Counted from the stretch's first letter, positions 1 to 5,889 are shown. The stretch: 7,018 nt of DNA from Deinococcus sp. (GCA_028287665.1 JAQBPF010000067.1:1-7018); one strand, 5' to 3'. The notes: a model not told the origin generated them from the letters alone. Made by a program: numbers and translations.

Positions 1-509
1 TCGCTGTTCACCTGGACAAACAGGAACAGGGCGATGGTCGCCGCCGCCACTGCAATGACCACCGACATCAGGAAGGGTAGGGTCAGGTAAGTGGTCATTG
101 CCCCGGTTTGCAGGGCCATCATTCCGGCGTAGTGCATCACGCTGATTCCAAAGCCCGCCACCACGCCGCCGGTCAGGAACCGGCCCCAACTGGGACGGCC
201 ACCATTGACGATCAACAGGGCCGCTGTAACGAATACAACCGCCGCCAGTCCCGAGGCCACCGTGATGAAGAGGTTGTACTGAATCAGAGCGTCGAGTTCG
301 AAGGCCAACATGCCCACAAAATGCATGGCCCAGATGCCGTAGCCAAGCAGCGCTCCTTGCGCCAGCAGTCGGCGTTTGCGGCCCATCTGGTCGTGGCCCA
401 TGCGGCTGGCCAATTCCAGGGAAATATAGGCGGCGAAGGCGGCGATAACGTAGGACAGGGCGACGTAGCCCCAGTTCCAGGTGTGGGCGAGGTGTTGAGT
501 ATGGTCCAT
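1..509 (-). CDS. MHYT-domain integral membrane sensor protein, C-terminus beyond the window
   Basis: The visible 169 residues match the MHYT sensor family, membrane proteins thought to sense a diatomic gas or redox signal through metal bound by the repeated Met-His motifs, and usually followed by GGDEF, EAL or kinase domains. Seen: a conserved block GIWAMHFVGMLAFEL around residues 58-72 with MHFVGM at 62-67, a second motif MHYAGM at 125-130, and about five hydrophobic segments (roughly 13-33, 47-68, 78-101, 111-131, 143-166). The third family motif should lie just past the left edge, so the output domain, and any c-di-GMP role, cannot be seen. The ATG at 509 is supported by AGGAG at 515-519, five bases upstream. 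No -10/-35 pair is obvious in the long region before it. Confidence 0.88.
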   Translation of the reverse strand, partial: MDHTQHLAHTWNWGYVALSYVIAAFAAYISLELASRMGHDQMGRKRRLLAQGALLGYGIWAMHFVGMLAFELDALIQYNLFITVASGLAAVVFVTAALLIVNGGRPSWGRFLTGGVVAGFGISVMHYAGMMALQTGAMTTYLTLPFLMSVVIAVAAATIALFLFVQVNS

Positions 510-589
510 AACGGCTCCTAGAGGGGTCAGACTGCGGTGGCAGGATCAGGAGAGGGCTGAGATGAGACGCGGCAGACCATAGGCCAGCT

Positions 590-606
590 CCCTGAAGTGA
601 TCAGGG
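590..606 (-). repeat. Palindrome CCCTGA-N5-TCAGGG in the presumed MHYT-gene leader
   Basis: Perfect 6-bp inverted repeat with a 5-nt centre, about 80 bp upstream of the MHYT start codon. It could be an operator or an RNA hairpin in the leader. A second GC-only palindrome, CCGCCC-AG-GGGCGG, follows at 624-637. Confidence 0.45.
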
Positions 607-804
607 CGTCTGAGCCTTGCTTGCCGCCCAGGGGCGGTCGGGTTTGAAGAGACTGGCGATAGAGCCAATTCGGTTGATCTGCAGGGGCGCCTGATAATCG
701 GCCACTTTCCGTCATCCTCAGAGGAAAGGCACCGCCTTGATCCAGTCAACTGCTCGGTCTCCATCAAGCGCTCTTGCTCAGTGAAAACAGAGGCTGGGCG
801 TGAT

Positions 805-830
805 TCATGAGCGAAGTGAGCTCCTCATGA
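805..830. repeat. Inverted repeat TCATGAG / CTCATGA
   Basis: Two 7-bp arms at 805-811 and 824-830 are separated by 12 bases that themselves contain GAGCTC. The repeat sits in the AT-richer intergenic region between divergent genes and may be a regulator site. It has no T-run on either side, so it is not an intrinsic terminator. Confidence 0.35.
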
Positions 831-1151
831 GTCTTAGCTAGTGTGATGACCGGGGATGCTTGATTGTGTGGGCTTTACTACCAATATCCGGTTCATTGTT
901 GGGGGAATTGGGGGGAGTTATTAAATGAAGAATTGATGGAATAGATTTTCGACCCTTTCTCTATGACTCATTGAATTGCCTTGCTCATCACCCCGGCTAT
1001 CCGCTACAGAAGAGCTTGTGATTGCCTTTTGAACCGGTCTTCTGGTTCGGCCATCTGGCGCTCAATCATGTATTGGTGTCTGAATTTATCTGATCACTCT
1101 CGAAACAAACCCCCTTTCTGCTGGTCTTCCTTTCCCTTTGGCCCCACCGCC

Positions 1152-1163
1152 TACACTTGCGCC
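1152..1163 (+). promoter_or_regulatory. -10 box TACACT placed for leaderless transcription of the 103-aa gene
   Basis: TACACT at 1152-1157 fits the TANNNT -10 pattern and is followed by six bases before the ATG at 1164. Transcription would therefore begin at or within a base of the start codon. No Shine-Dalgarno sequence is present in the pyrimidine-rich sequence before the ATG, which agrees with a leaderless mRNA. No good -35 box is visible at 16-18 bp. Confidence 0.5.
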
Positions 1164-1475
1164 ATGAACAAAAAGGTATTGATCCGGTTTGTGCCGCCTG
1201 CCCCGATAAAAATCGCGGTCAGCAAAGGCGTGAGCCGCACCCGTGACTGGAACACCGACAAGCTGGTGGGGTTTTTGCAAGAAGGGCTGGAAATCTGGGC
1301 CGCCGACGCCTATCCCGAATTGGAACTGAACGTGGTGGACTCGCGGCAGGCCGAAATCCGCTTCGAGGGCTGGAAACCGGACAAAGAATTGGCCGCCGAG
1401 ATGCGCGAGGCCATCGGTCAGCAGATGGGAGTGGTGCTGGAAGGCATTGAGCCCGACGACTATCTGAGCGAGTAA
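1164..1475 (+). CDS. Conserved-looking small protein of unknown function, 103 aa
   Basis: I do not recognise a named family. The product is a soluble acidic protein without a signal peptide or membrane segment. The order looks like beta (KKVLIRFVPP, IKIAVSK), a long amphipathic helix (about 29-48, DWNTDKLVGFLQEGLEIW), beta (LELNVVDSRQAEIRFEGW, about 53-70) and a second helix (about 74-96, ELAAEMREAIGQQMG), giving a compact alpha/beta fold. The ATG at 1164 was chosen over a longer frame beginning at 981 because the extra N-terminus is Cys/Trp/Arg-rich and unlike the rest, and because a TACACT box lies at leaderless distance from 1164. The AIM24-family gene follows 82 bp downstream on the same strand, so the two may be co-transcribed. 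Confidence 0.75.
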   Translation: MNKKVLIRFVPPAPIKIAVSKGVSRTRDWNTDKLVGFLQEGLEIWAADAYPELELNVVDSRQAEIRFEGWKPDKELAAEMREAIGQQMGVVLEGIEPDDYLSE

Positions 1476-1506
1476 GCGGCTGGCGGCGTGATGTAGGGCG
1501 CTGGCC

Positions 1507-1548
1507 AACCTGTTCCATTCAACCTGTTTCATCCAAACTGTGCCATGC
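1507..1548 (+). repeat. Three tandem imperfect copies of a 14-bp repeat
   Basis: The copies are AACCTGTTCCATTC (1507-1520), AACCTGTTTCATCC (1521-1534) and AAACTGTGCCATGC (1535-1548), sharing the pattern AAMCTGTNYCATNC. They fill most of the gap between the 103-aa gene and the AIM24-family gene and end 9 bp before the latter's ATG. The third copy overlaps the best available -10-like sequence, CATGCT at 1544-1549. Confidence 0.75.
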
Positions 1549-1557
1549 TGAAGCTCC

Positions 1558-2325
1558 ATGTCACATATGCAATTGGTGCAGGAGCATGTCGGTTCGGGCC
1601 TGACAATCAGAGTGCACGCCCTCACGCACGTCACCCGGTTTTCCCGCACGGCGGAGGGCGAACTCGGTGAAACGCGGGAGATGGATGGGCGCTTTACCGT
1701 AGAGGCCGAGCTGAACGGTTCGGGCGTGTTGCTGGAGCCCGGAGCGTTTCAGTATTCGGTGGGCCAGATCGAGGCCAATGTGCAGCAACAGCAGCAGGGC
1801 GGTTTCCTGCGCCGGGCCATCGCCACCGCTGGTACGGGTGAGAGCGCCTTTGCCACACGCTTTACCGGACAGGGCAAGGTCTGGACGGAACCCAGCCGCA
1901 AGCATTTCATCATTGCCGAGATGTCGGGCGACCCCAGCGACGCGATGCTGCTGGACGACCGCGCCTTTTATCTGGCACAGGACACCATGCAGCTCGGCAC
2001 ACACACGCATTCCAGCATTTCGGGGATTTTGTCGGGCAACGGACTGCGCCAGCCCAAGCTGTCGGGCCGGGGCGTGTTTGCCGTCGAAAGCCCCGTGCCA
2101 GTCAGCGAAATCGAGGTCATTGAACTTGAAGGCCGCCAGACCCTGACCGTGGATGGCGACCTGGCGCTGATGTACAGCGCGTCTCTGAATGTCGAGTTGC
2201 GCCCGCTGGTGCGCGGGTTGCGAAATGCCATGCGAACCGGAGAAGGCTTCGTCTACGTCTTTTCGGGCAGAGGTACGGTCTACCTGACGCCTACCCACCG
2301 GATGTTGTCGGGCGCGTCCCTGTAG
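1558..2325 (+). CDS. AIM24-family protein, 255 aa
   Basis: The sequence matches the AIM24 (DUF124-like) family: a Gly-rich beta-sandwich protein present in many bacteria and related to a mitochondrial biogenesis factor. Its biochemical role in bacteria is not established. Seen: alternating short beta segments over the whole length, with family-like blocks such as ARAFYLAQDT-type text around 135-144, LSGNGL...LSGRGVFAVESP at about 158-178, LTVDGDLALMYSASLNVELRP at about 195-216, and the closing GEGFVYVFSGRGTVYLTPT at about 228-247. No signal peptide or membrane segment is visible, so a cytoplasmic location is likely. ATG 1558 or the in-frame ATG at 1567 could start it. No Shine-Dalgarno sequence is seen, and an extended -10-like TGC-CATGCT eight bases before 1558 allows leaderless initiation. 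The 14-bp repeats directly upstream may control it. Confidence 0.85.
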   Translation: MSHMQLVQEHVGSGLTIRVHALTHVTRFSRTAEGELGETREMDGRFTVEAELNGSGVLLEPGAFQYSVGQIEANVQQQQQGGFLRRAIATAGTGESAFATRFTGQGKVWTEPSRKHFIIAEMSGDPSDAMLLDDRAFYLAQDTMQLGTHTHSSISGILSGNGLRQPKLSGRGVFAVESPVPVSEIEVIELEGRQTLTVDGDLALMYSASLNVELRPLVRGLRNAMRTGEGFVYVFSGRGTVYLTPTHRMLSGASL

Positions 2326-2523
2326 GGCAGTGGGGCAGGGCGTTGGGGTGGGCTCTTGGCCGAGTCTTGATCTGGAGTTCTGTTGACCTTAAACTGCCTG
2401 CCATACTGCAAAAACCGTTACAAAGCCTGGGCGTTGGCGGCGGCAGCATACCACCGGTGCGCCCTGTTCCATATGACGCCTCTCAGCCTCTGGCGGAACC
2501 GCGCACCCTAACTCCATCTTCTT

Positions 2524-2552
2524 CAGCCTCCTCCTCCTCCTGGGTGAGGCTG
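2524..2552. terminator. Possible bidirectional hairpin between convergent AIM24 and GNAT genes
   Basis: CAGCCTC at 2524-2530 pairs with GAGGCTG at 2546-2552 around a 15-nt loop made largely of CTC units. It lies just past the stop codon of the minus-strand GNAT gene and 200 bp past the AIM24-family gene. There is no clear T-run on either side (only CTTTGCT on the plus side), so terminator function is uncertain. Confidence 0.35.
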
Positions 2553-2562
2553 CTTTGCTGCC

Positions 2563-3051
2563 CTACAGCAGGACTTCTACCGTCACCACGTCGCGCCAAA
2601 CCCCGTCAAGCTGGGCGTGGCGTTGATGGACCCCCACTTCACGGAAGCCGCAGCGAATGTGCAGGCGGCGGCTGGCGGTGTTCTCGGTCAGCACTCGGCT
2701 GGTGAGTTTGTGCAGGCCAGCAAGTCTGGCTGCTGCCATCAGCGCCCGGAGCGCTGCCTCGCCGTATCCCTGACCGCGTGCGGCCCGCGCCACATACACG
2801 CCGTGGTCGCCAATGCCCGCATAGACCTCACGGGCGCTGTACGGCGCACTCCAGGCGAACGCCACGACCTTGCCCCCCTCTTCTACCACCAGGGCCGGAT
2901 GCTGGGCCGCCTGCGGGCTGTTGAGGCGCTCGCGGATGTCCTCCGGGGTCCGCAGACGGGTTTCAAAGGTGGCGATCCGGTCTGCTATGCCCTCGTTGTA
3001 AATCTGAGCTATAGCGGAGGCGTCGGCAGCTGTTGCGGAGCGGGCGGGCAT
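2563..3051 (-). CDS. GNAT-family N-acetyltransferase, phosphinothricin/arsinothricin acetyltransferase type
   Basis: The product transfers an acetyl group from acetyl-CoA to an amine. The closest resemblance is to the PAT/ArsN1 subgroup, which acetylates glutamate analogues such as phosphinothricin or arsinothricin. Seen in 162 residues: MPARSATAADASAIAQIYNEGIAD at the N-terminus, the subgroup block RIATFETRLRTPEDI (about 25-39), the motif-A strand and pyrophosphate loop VYVARAARGQGYGEAA (about 85-100, RGQGYG at 92-97), and a C-terminal HIRCGFREVGVHQRHAQLDGVWRDVV. The ATG at 3051 aligns with the usual family N-terminus. A longer frame reaching 3189 would run through the hairpin and into the SRP RNA, so it is not credible. 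There is no Shine-Dalgarno sequence and no clear promoter in the ~30 bp between the upstream hairpin and the start. The true substrate cannot be read from sequence. Confidence 0.88.
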   Translation of the reverse strand: MPARSATAADASAIAQIYNEGIADRIATFETRLRTPEDIRERLNSPQAAQHPALVVEEGGKVVAFAWSAPYSAREVYAGIGDHGVYVARAARGQGYGEAALRALMAAARLAGLHKLTSRVLTENTASRRLHIRCGFREVGVHQRHAQLDGVWRDVVTVEVLL

Positions 3052-3082
3052 CACCCATGCTGCCACGTTCCCGCAGATCTGC

Positions 3083-3121
3083 AAAAAACAGGAAAACCCA
3101 GCCTGAAGCGGAGTTTTCCTG
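3083..3121 (-). terminator. Strong intrinsic-terminator-like hairpin between ffs and the GNAT gene
   Basis: On the minus strand, CAGGAAAAC (3121-3113) pairs perfectly with GTTTTCCTG (3097-3089) around a 15-nt loop and is followed by six T residues (3088-3083). It lies ~30 nt downstream of the SRP RNA's own terminator and ends 31 nt before the GNAT start codon. It could be a second stop for ffs or an attenuator in the GNAT leader. Confidence 0.75.
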
Positions 3122-3149
3122 TAGAGCGTTCTGTTGTTGTGTGAACACG

Positions 3150-3261
<112 letters not shown>

Positions 3262-3264
3262 GGG

Positions 3265-3292
3265 AGTGTAGCACAGGAATCAGACGGTGCAA
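3265..3292 (-). promoter_or_regulatory. Promoter of the SRP RNA gene
   Basis: TTGCAC (3292-3287), a 16-bp spacer, then TACACT (3270-3265) on the minus strand. The predicted start falls around 3257-3261, directly at the 5' strand of the SRP RNA closing helix. Confidence 0.8.
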
Positions 3293-3311
3293 GAGCCACG
3301 CCGGAAGGCCC

Positions 3312-3349
3312 AAAAAGAACGCCGCCGAAACCCCGTAAAGGATTCCGGC
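3312..3349 (-). terminator. Terminator of the tRNA-Leu gene
   Basis: On the minus strand a 10-bp stem with wobble pairs forms between 3349-3340 (GCCGGAATCC) and 3333-3324 (GGGTTTCGGC) around a 6-nt loop. A T-rich tract, TTCTTTTT, lies at 3319-3312. The T tract begins four bases after the stem, so the stem may extend or termination may be less sharp. It separates the tRNA from the ffs promoter. Confidence 0.6.
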
Positions 3350-3356
3350 AGTGCGT

Positions 3357-3441
3357 TGGTGCTGGAGATGGGACTTGAACCCACACGCCTCGCGGCGCTA
3401 GCACCTCAAGCTAGTGCGTCTACCAATTCCGCCACCCCAGC
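3357..3441 (-). tRNA. tRNA-Leu, anticodon GAG, CCA encoded
   Basis: An 85-nt class II tRNA that delivers leucine to CUC/CUU codons. Seen: acceptor stem GCTGGGG (3441-3435) with CTCCAGC (3367-3361) including one G-U pair, D-arm region TGGCGGAATTGGTAGACGC, anticodon stem CTAGC/GCTAG closing the 7-nt loop TTGAGGT with anticodon GAG, a long variable arm with CGCC/GGCG pairing around GCGA, T-arm GTGGG-TTCAAGT-CCCAT, discriminator A and an encoded CCA at 3359-3357. The long variable arm and A73 discriminator agree with leucine identity. It has its own strong promoter and a terminator before ffs. Confidence 0.97.
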
Positions 3442-3460
3442 AGGTGATGAAGCGGTAGCA

Positions 3461-3489
3461 ATGATAGGGGGGCACAGTAGGCATGTCAA
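3461..3489 (-). promoter_or_regulatory. Strong sigma-70-type promoter of tRNA-Leu
   Basis: A perfect TTGACA (3489-3484), a 17-bp spacer and TATCAT (3466-3461) on the minus strand. Transcription would start near 3454, giving a tRNA 5' leader of about a dozen bases for RNase P to remove. Confidence 0.88.
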
Positions 3490-3569
3490 GTTTGGCGGCT
3501 ATTTCAAGCGTCACGCCCAGGTCCAGTCGGGTGTCCAGGGCTCGGCCTGTGCAGACCGCCTCTGCTGTG

Positions 3570-3578
3570 TGCTACCCT
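3570..3578 (+). promoter_or_regulatory. Extended -10 promoter of rpsO
   Basis: TGC-TACCCT: a TG dinucleotide one base before the TANNNT hexamer at 3573-3578. No good -35 box is seen at 16-18 bp, as is usual for extended -10 promoters. A start near 3585 would give a leader of about 100 nt before rpsO. The tRNA-Leu promoter is divergent, about 80 bp to the left. Confidence 0.45.
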
Positions 3579-3584
3579 GACGTT

Positions 3585-3685
3585 TGCCGCCGCGAGCGGT
3601 GGGGCCGCTGAAGCCAGCCTAACCGTTACTTCAGTCTTTACCCCAGCTGCTGCGTGCGGGACTCCAATAACACGAGAGGTTCACT
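3585..3685 (+). promoter_or_regulatory. Structured 5' leader of rpsO, candidate S15 autoregulatory RNA
   Basis: The leader can form a hairpin AGCGG-TGGGG-CCGCT (about 3595-3609) and a second stem, CTGAAG with CTTCAG (about 3608-3635), before the ribosome-binding site. S15 represses its own translation through leader structures in many bacterial phyla, and these structures differ between lineages. Regulation here is inferred from family behaviour and the presence of foldable sequence. Confidence 0.4.
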
Positions 3686-3961
3686 ATGATCGACAAGAAA
3701 CAGACCATCCAGGACAACGCCAAGAGCGACAAAGACACCGGCAGCACCACGGTGCAGATTGCCCTGCTCAGCGCCCGCATCAGCAACCTGAGCGGCCACC
3801 TGACCGCCAACAAGAAAGACAAGCACGGTCAGCGCGGGTTGCAGTTGATGAACGGCCAGCGCCGCCGCCTGCTGAAGTACCTCGAGCGTACCAACTACGA
3901 CGAGTACATCACCCTGACCGACAAGCTCGGCATTCGCCGGGGCCAGCGCATCGTTCGCTAA
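3686..3961 (+). CDS. rpsO: 30S ribosomal protein S15
   Basis: S15 binds the central domain of 16S rRNA early in small-subunit assembly and contributes to an intersubunit bridge. The 91 residues (family norm about 89) align throughout: [22 protein letters not shown] (18-39), [25 protein letters not shown] (43-67), and [12 protein letters not shown] near the C-terminus. His38 and Asp45 correspond to the rRNA-contacting His41 and Asp48 of E. coli numbering, whereas the usual Ser51 is Gly48 here. The start is supported by a GAGAGG ribosome-binding site at 3674-3679, six bases upstream of the ATG. The gene stands alone between its own promoter and a strong terminator. The usual partner pnp is not adjacent in the window. 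Confidence 0.98.
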   Translation: MIDKKQTIQDNAKSDKDTGSTTVQIALLSARISNLSGHLTANKKDKHGQRGLQLMNGQRRRLLKYLERTNYDEYITLTDKLGIRRGQRIVR

Positions 3962-3976
3962 GCTCCTGCTGCTCAG

Positions 3977-4012
3977 AGCGCCGACCCAGTTCAACGGGTC
4001 GGCGCTTTTCTT
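3977..4012 (+). terminator. Intrinsic terminator of rpsO
   Basis: AGCGCCGACCC (3977-3987) pairs perfectly over 11 bp with GGGTCGGCGCT (3996-4006) around an 8-nt loop. It is followed by TTT-C-TT (4007-4012). It lies 16 bp after the rpsO stop codon. Confidence 0.93.
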
Positions 4013-4029
4013 GTGTTGCCCAACAGCCT

Positions 4030-4491
4030 TTAGCGGTCGCTGGGGCGGGGGCGCATCCGGTCTGGAGCCTCCCGCCAATCGCCGCTGAGAACCGGGTCGG
4101 CTCCGGGCTGGCTCAGGCGGTCTGCACGGGCATACAGGTACACCCAGGCGGTCAGCGTTTGGCCGCCTTCCAGTTGCAGTTCCACCTGTTCGCGCGTGTA
4201 CAGCGGCGGCGTTTCTTCGGTGCCTTCCAGGGCGTCCAGAAATGGGAGCGCGGCCTGCCAGTCGGCGGGGGCGTAGGTCAGGGCGTGGCCCAACACAAAA
4301 TCTTGTGGGCGACCGGGAATGACTGCCGGGTACGCCTCGGGCGTGAGGTGCAGCAGTCGGTGGCCTCGCAGCGTGGCAGGCTGGGCCGTAAACGTGCCTC
4401 CCCGCGCTGCAACCCCGGCATTGCGTTCGCCGGGCATCAGCGTGCCGTACACGAAAACGGTGGTCAGCAGGTCAGCGGCGGAAACAGTCAT
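4030..4491 (-). CDS. Gamma-glutamylcyclotransferase / AIG2-like family protein, 153 aa
   Basis: Members of this fold cyclise gamma-glutamyl amines or dipeptides to 5-oxoproline and a free amine, or are uncharacterised AIG2-like proteins. Seen: the substrate-loop motif [13 protein letters not shown] (12-24, YGTL at 15-18), the central YPAVIPG (54-60), and LDALEG (85-90), whose Glu89 is the likely catalytic acid, followed by YTREQVEL and the strand TAWVYLY. The length is typical. Two in-frame ATGs exist, at 4500 and 4491. I chose 4491 because TAGCAT at 4504-4499 is a good -10 box whose predicted start falls exactly on that ATG. The upstream ATG overlaps the -10 box itself, so it would not be in the transcript. 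The exact substrate is unknown. The gene converges with rpsO and diverges from the protease gene. Confidence 0.9.
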   Translation of the reverse strand: MTVSAADLLTTVFVYGTLMPGERNAGVAARGGTFTAQPATLRGHRLLHLTPEAYPAVIPGRPQDFVLGHALTYAPADWQAALPFLDALEGTEETPPLYTREQVELQLEGGQTLTAWVYLYARADRLSQPGADPVLSGDWREAPDRMRPRPSDR

Positions 4492-4498
4492 GGGCCAC

Positions 4499-4528
4499 AT
4501 GCTAGCGGGGCGGCCAAATCGGGGCCAA
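4499..4528 (-). promoter_or_regulatory. Promoter for leaderless transcription of the GGCT-like gene
   Basis: TTGGCC (4528-4523), an 18-bp spacer, TAGCAT (4504-4499), then seven bases to the ATG at 4491. No Shine-Dalgarno sequence precedes the ATG, consistent with a leaderless mRNA. Confidence 0.65.
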
Positions 4529-4639
4529 AACCCGTCTATCTGTGGCTCATTTTAATCATGAAGAACAACTGTAATCCTCTGCGGTCAGGAACGAAACCAA
4601 CCCCACACACCCCGCCACGCCTGCCCGCCAGACTGGGGC

Positions 4640-5875
4640 ATGACCCCAAAAAACACGTCTGCCCGCCCCCTAGCCTTGGCCCTCTCTGCCGCGCTGGTCG
4701 GCGGTACGGCGCTGTTTCCGTCGGTGTTGGCGCTTCAGGCTGCCCCCAATGTCGCCAGTCCCAACGCGCCCAAGGCCAATACTCCGCCTTCCAGCGCCGC
4801 CCCCAGCACACCCGGAAGCGCCGCGCAGCGCCGGGCCTCAAACTCAACTGCTGCCGTGCCCCTGAGCACTTCAGAAAAAGCCTCGCTGAGCAGCCTGTTT
4901 ACCAAGAGCCGCGCCGCGACCCTGCGAATCGAGCAGTGTGCGCCCAACAATTGCGCTGACCCCGATGGGATCGGCACTGCCTTTCTGATCAGTGCCGATG
5001 GACTGGCGCTCACGGCCTACCATGTGGTGTTTCAGGCCAAGAACCTGAGCGCCCAGACTGTGGACAAAAAGCGTTACGCCGTAGAAGTGGTCGGGTACGA
5101 CGATCAGGCCGACCTGGCCCTCCTGCGGGTCAAAGTGCCCAAGGGAACGCCCTTTTTGCCCCTGGCCACCCTCCGTCCAGCGGTGGGCGACGCGGCACTG
5201 GCCATCGGCAACGGCGGCGGCGATTTTCTGACCTCCAAAACGGGCCGCCTGACCGCGCTGGACGCCGAAGCAGGCCGGGCCGACTTTCCGGCGGGCACGC
5301 TTGAGCTGAACGCACCCCTGATTCCCGGCGACAGTGGCGGCCCGATTCTGAACGCCAAGGGTGAAGTGACGGGCGTGGTGAGCTACATCAGCGTGCAGGG
5401 GCAGGGCAACAGCCGCCGCATCCAGTCTTACGCGGTGCCCGTGACCACCAACGATCCACATCTGGCGGCCCTGAAACGCGGCGAAAAACGTGAAGCGCCC
5501 GTGATCGGGATCGGCATTGGTGGCACTCTGGCCGCCCTGACCGACCTCAGCGAGAGCGATTTTGCCGAGGCCAACCGCGTCCTGGAACTTGATCTCGGCG
5601 CCACCCCCGGCGCATTCTTTACCAGCGTTTCGGCGGGCAGCCCTGCGGCCAAGGCGGGCCTGCAACCCCTCCAGTACAACGAGGAGGGCAAGCGGGTACG
5701 CGGCGATATCGTGACCGCCGTCAACGGCAAGCGCATCATCAACTTCCTGGAATTTCAATTTGCAGTGCGCTCGTATGCTCCGGGCGATACCGTCACCCTC
5801 AGCGTGCTGCGGGGCGGCAAAGCCATTGAAGTCAAGTTGGTGCTGACAGGCCGGAGCACGGTGGCCCAGAACTGA
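4640..5875 (+). CDS. Exported HtrA/DegP-like trypsin-fold serine protease with a PDZ domain, 411 aa
   Basis: Likely an envelope or secreted protein-quality-control protease of the S1C type. Seen in order: a signal peptide (K4 and R9, hydrophobic core about 10-30, cleavage likely near ALQA-AP at 34/35; no lipobox Cys), a Pro/Ala/Ser-rich linker (35-75), and a chymotrypsin-fold domain (about 85-270) with the complete triad His128 (LTAYHVV), Asp158 (QADLALLRV) and Ser232 (PGDSGGPI). A C-terminal PDZ domain follows (about 320-402, [11 protein letters not shown]...[12 protein letters not shown]...[14 protein letters not shown]). Cys100 and Cys105, the only cysteines, could form a small disulfide loop after export. 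The length fits single-PDZ HtrA proteins. Start support: the signal peptide begins directly at this ATG. GGGG lies only two bases before it, so the Shine-Dalgarno is poor. No clear promoter is seen in the 148-bp divergent gap. Confidence 0.93.
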   Translation: MTPKNTSARPLALALSAALVGGTALFPSVLALQAAPNVASPNAPKANTPPSSAAPSTPGSAAQRRASNSTAAVPLSTSEKASLSSLFTKSRAATLRIEQCAPNNCADPDGIGTAFLISADGLALTAYHVVFQAKNLSAQTVDKKRYAVEVVGYDDQADLALLRVKVPKGTPFLPLATLRPAVGDAALAIGNGGGDFLTSKTGRLTALDAEAGRADFPAGTLELNAPLIPGDSGGPILNAKGEVTGVVSYISVQGQGNSRRIQSYAVPVTTNDPHLAALKRGEKREAPVIGIGIGGTLAALTDLSESDFAEANRVLELDLGATPGAFFTSVSAGSPAAKAGLQPLQYNEEGKRVRGDIVTAVNGKRIINFLEFQFAVRSYAPGDTVTLSVLRGGKAIEVKLVLTGRSTVAQN

Positions 5876-5889
5876 TCGGCAACCTCAAG

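Larger units (their letters stand above)
510..1163. other. Long intergenic region between the divergent MHYT gene and the small 103-aa gene
   Basis: About 650 bp with no gene I can support. The MHYT-proximal half has several short palindromes (590-606, 624-637, 713-723) that would fall in that gene's leader if its transcript starts far upstream. The middle (roughly 880-1000) is clearly more AT-rich than the flanks and contains G runs. An imperfect inverted repeat lies at 805-830. A 21-codon minus-strand frame at 1004-1069 may be debris of a larger gene. Two overlapping minus-strand frames within 527-767 have low-complexity translations without recognisable motifs and are not called as genes. 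Confidence 0.6.

Noticed and set aside
510..780. c-di-GMP riboswitch upstream of the MHYT gene
   Set aside because: I could not find the conserved core sequences of the GEMM-I or GEMM-II classes on either strand.
981..1163. Upstream extension of the 103-aa gene from 981
   Set aside because: The added 61 residues are Cys/Trp/Arg-rich and unlike the rest, and the -10 box at 1152-1157 places the transcript start at 1164.
1507..1548. CRISPR-like repeats
   Set aside because: The units are directly adjacent 14-mers with no spacers and no cas genes nearby.
1561..2298. Long minus-strand frame opposite the AIM24-family gene
   Set aside because: It is His/Gln/Arg-rich antisense text with no motif. 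The plus-strand frame has clear family similarity.
2383..2409. Promoter TTGACC with TACTGC for a small RNA after the AIM24-family gene
   Set aside because: The spacer is only 15 bp, the -10 lacks the final T, and no defined transcript or terminator follows within a sensible distance.
4871..5758. Long minus-strand frame opposite the protease gene
   Set aside because: It is a shadow of the high-GC codon pattern. The plus strand carries a complete catalytic triad, signal peptide and PDZ domain.
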